Virus record (IMG/VR): IMGVR_UViG_3300009175_001425
Coordinates: 1 to 20,040 of that record
Length of the DNA stretch: 20,040 nucleotides
Source of the DNA: a virus
Strand: one strand, 5' to 3'
The first letter of the stretch is position 1. The number at the start of each line of letters is the position of its first letter. The notes beneath the pieces are model-generated. The model saw only the letters and a program-made list of their open reading frames with translations, did not search any database and was not told where the DNA came from. Of this stretch, positions 19,345 to 20,040 are shown piece after piece. The translations under genes and the position numbers were made by a program.

Positions 19345-20040
19345 TTAGTTAGATTTATGGGCAAATTTTAGTCTCGCCTTTTCTCTAATTCGGTCAATGT
19401 GGCGACTCACGCTTTTCCCGCTGAGCCCTAGTGCTGCTCCGATTTCGACAAATGTCTCCCCGTCCATCTCCATTTTTTTTTGAAAAACCCGCAACTGCGT
19501 GGGGTTACAATCTGCCGTCACAATCTCAATTAGTTCTTTTTGAAATATTTCCGCATCGGTGGTGCTGGGGACCGGTATTTGCCGATATTGGTCTTTATTC
19601 GATGCCTCTCCATCGTCATCCACATATAATGGCGCATCTAGCCTTACGGCATCGCCCCGGGCGTTCTCGTAACGCTGGGCGGAAAAACCTTTTCTCAGCG
19701 TTTTTGGTTGTATGTTTTTTATCATCCCCAACGGACCACCACTCAGGCTGTTTTTGCACGCAAAACAAGCCGAACCGTATACCCAGGAGTGCCACGCTTC
19801 TACATGCGCGACTGTAGTTAGATTCCGAATGCTCTTGATGATTTTGACATTACAATCCTGGACTAGATCCTCGCAACTAACAGCGGGATCTTGTAATGAT
19901 CGGGCATATCGATGGGCTGCATTTTTGATGGCTCTCTCCGCCAGAATCAACAGCCCTGCCATAGCATTTTTATAATCTTCTGATTCTGGGTCTGCCGTTT
20001 TGACTGTCTCAATCAGATTATTGATTTCTGTTTTATCCAT
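19345..20040 (-). CDS. Sigma-70 family-like protein, paralogue 1 (start at window edge)
   Basis: The 231-aa product begins at the last base of the window. The true start is probably this ATG, because its first residues MDKTEINNLIE align with the start of the paralogue MGKTEINNLIE, but the ribosome site is outside. Region-2-like features are DPAVSCEDLVQDCNVKIIKS (51-70) and EAWHSWVYGSACFACKNSLS (81-100). Region 4 is TQLRVFQKKMEMDGETFVEI (181-200) and GAALGLSGKSVSRHIDRIRE (201-220), a clear helix-turn-helix with KARLKF at its end. Linker residues include an acidic insert (YVDDDGEASNKD). It may act on phage promoters, as a partner of or antagonist to the second paralogue. It is separated from that gene by 51 bp. 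Confidence 0.7.
   Translation of the reverse strand: MDKTEINNLIETVKTADPESEDYKNAMAGLLILAERAIKNAAHRYARSLQDPAVSCEDLVQDCNVKIIKSIRNLTTVAHVEAWHSWVYGSACFACKNSLSGGPLGMIKNIQPKTLRKGFSAQRYENARGDAVRLDAPLYVDDDGEASNKDQYRQIPVPSTTDAEIFQKELIEIVTADCNPTQLRVFQKKMEMDGETFVEIGAALGLSGKSVSRHIDRIREKARLKFAHKSN

Overview
This window is the late (virion) module of a tailed, lambda-like double-stranded DNA phage or prophage. Every recognisable gene is on the minus strand, so transcription runs from position 20040 towards 1. No integrase, endolysin, tRNA, insertion sequence, CRISPR array or clear bacterial housekeeping gene is visible. The host cannot be fixed from this sequence. The lambda-type packaging and portal genes, Sec-type signal sequences on virion-region proteins and Asn/Thr/Tyr-rich tail proteins fit a phage of a Gram-negative host. 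The style of the tail proteins reminds me of phages of the Planctomycetota-Verrucomicrobiota-Lentisphaerota group, but that is an impression only.

Layout in the direction of transcription: two tandem paralogous sigma-70-like proteins (20040-18613); a GC-rich cos-like gap (18393-18612); Nu1-like small terminase; an N6-adenine DNA methyltransferase; GpA-type large terminase; a small gpW-position connector; lambda-type portal; S49 (gpC-like) protease; a small secreted-type protein; coiled-coil scaffold; HK97-fold-like major capsid protein; small head-tail proteins; a probable tail terminator; a tape measure split over two reading frames at a tandem A7 slippery site; minor tail proteins; a 631-aa Tyr/Asn-rich protein; a small protein; a 532-aa repetitive fibre-like protein; a small membrane-type protein; and a BppU-like protein. 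An intrinsic terminator at 1357-1390 closes the late operon.

From about 1390 down to 502 lies a gene-free regulatory region with phased direct repeats, palindromes and, next to the last gene, a structure matching the C4 antisense RNA class of phages P1, P7 and P4. Its exposed loop is complementary to a box just upstream of, and to the Shine-Dalgarno sequence of, the gene at 501-1, a DnaD-like replisome organizer whose 3' end is outside the window. This suggests antisense control of phage replication.

The strongest leads are: (1) the C4-type RNA set to silence a replication gene; (2) the sigma-like pair combined with a conserved intergenic motif (19-bp core) in front of late genes; (3) the split tape measure; (4) virion-region proteins with signal peptides; (5) a cos-like site beside the terminase genes, with a methyltransferase between the two terminase subunits.
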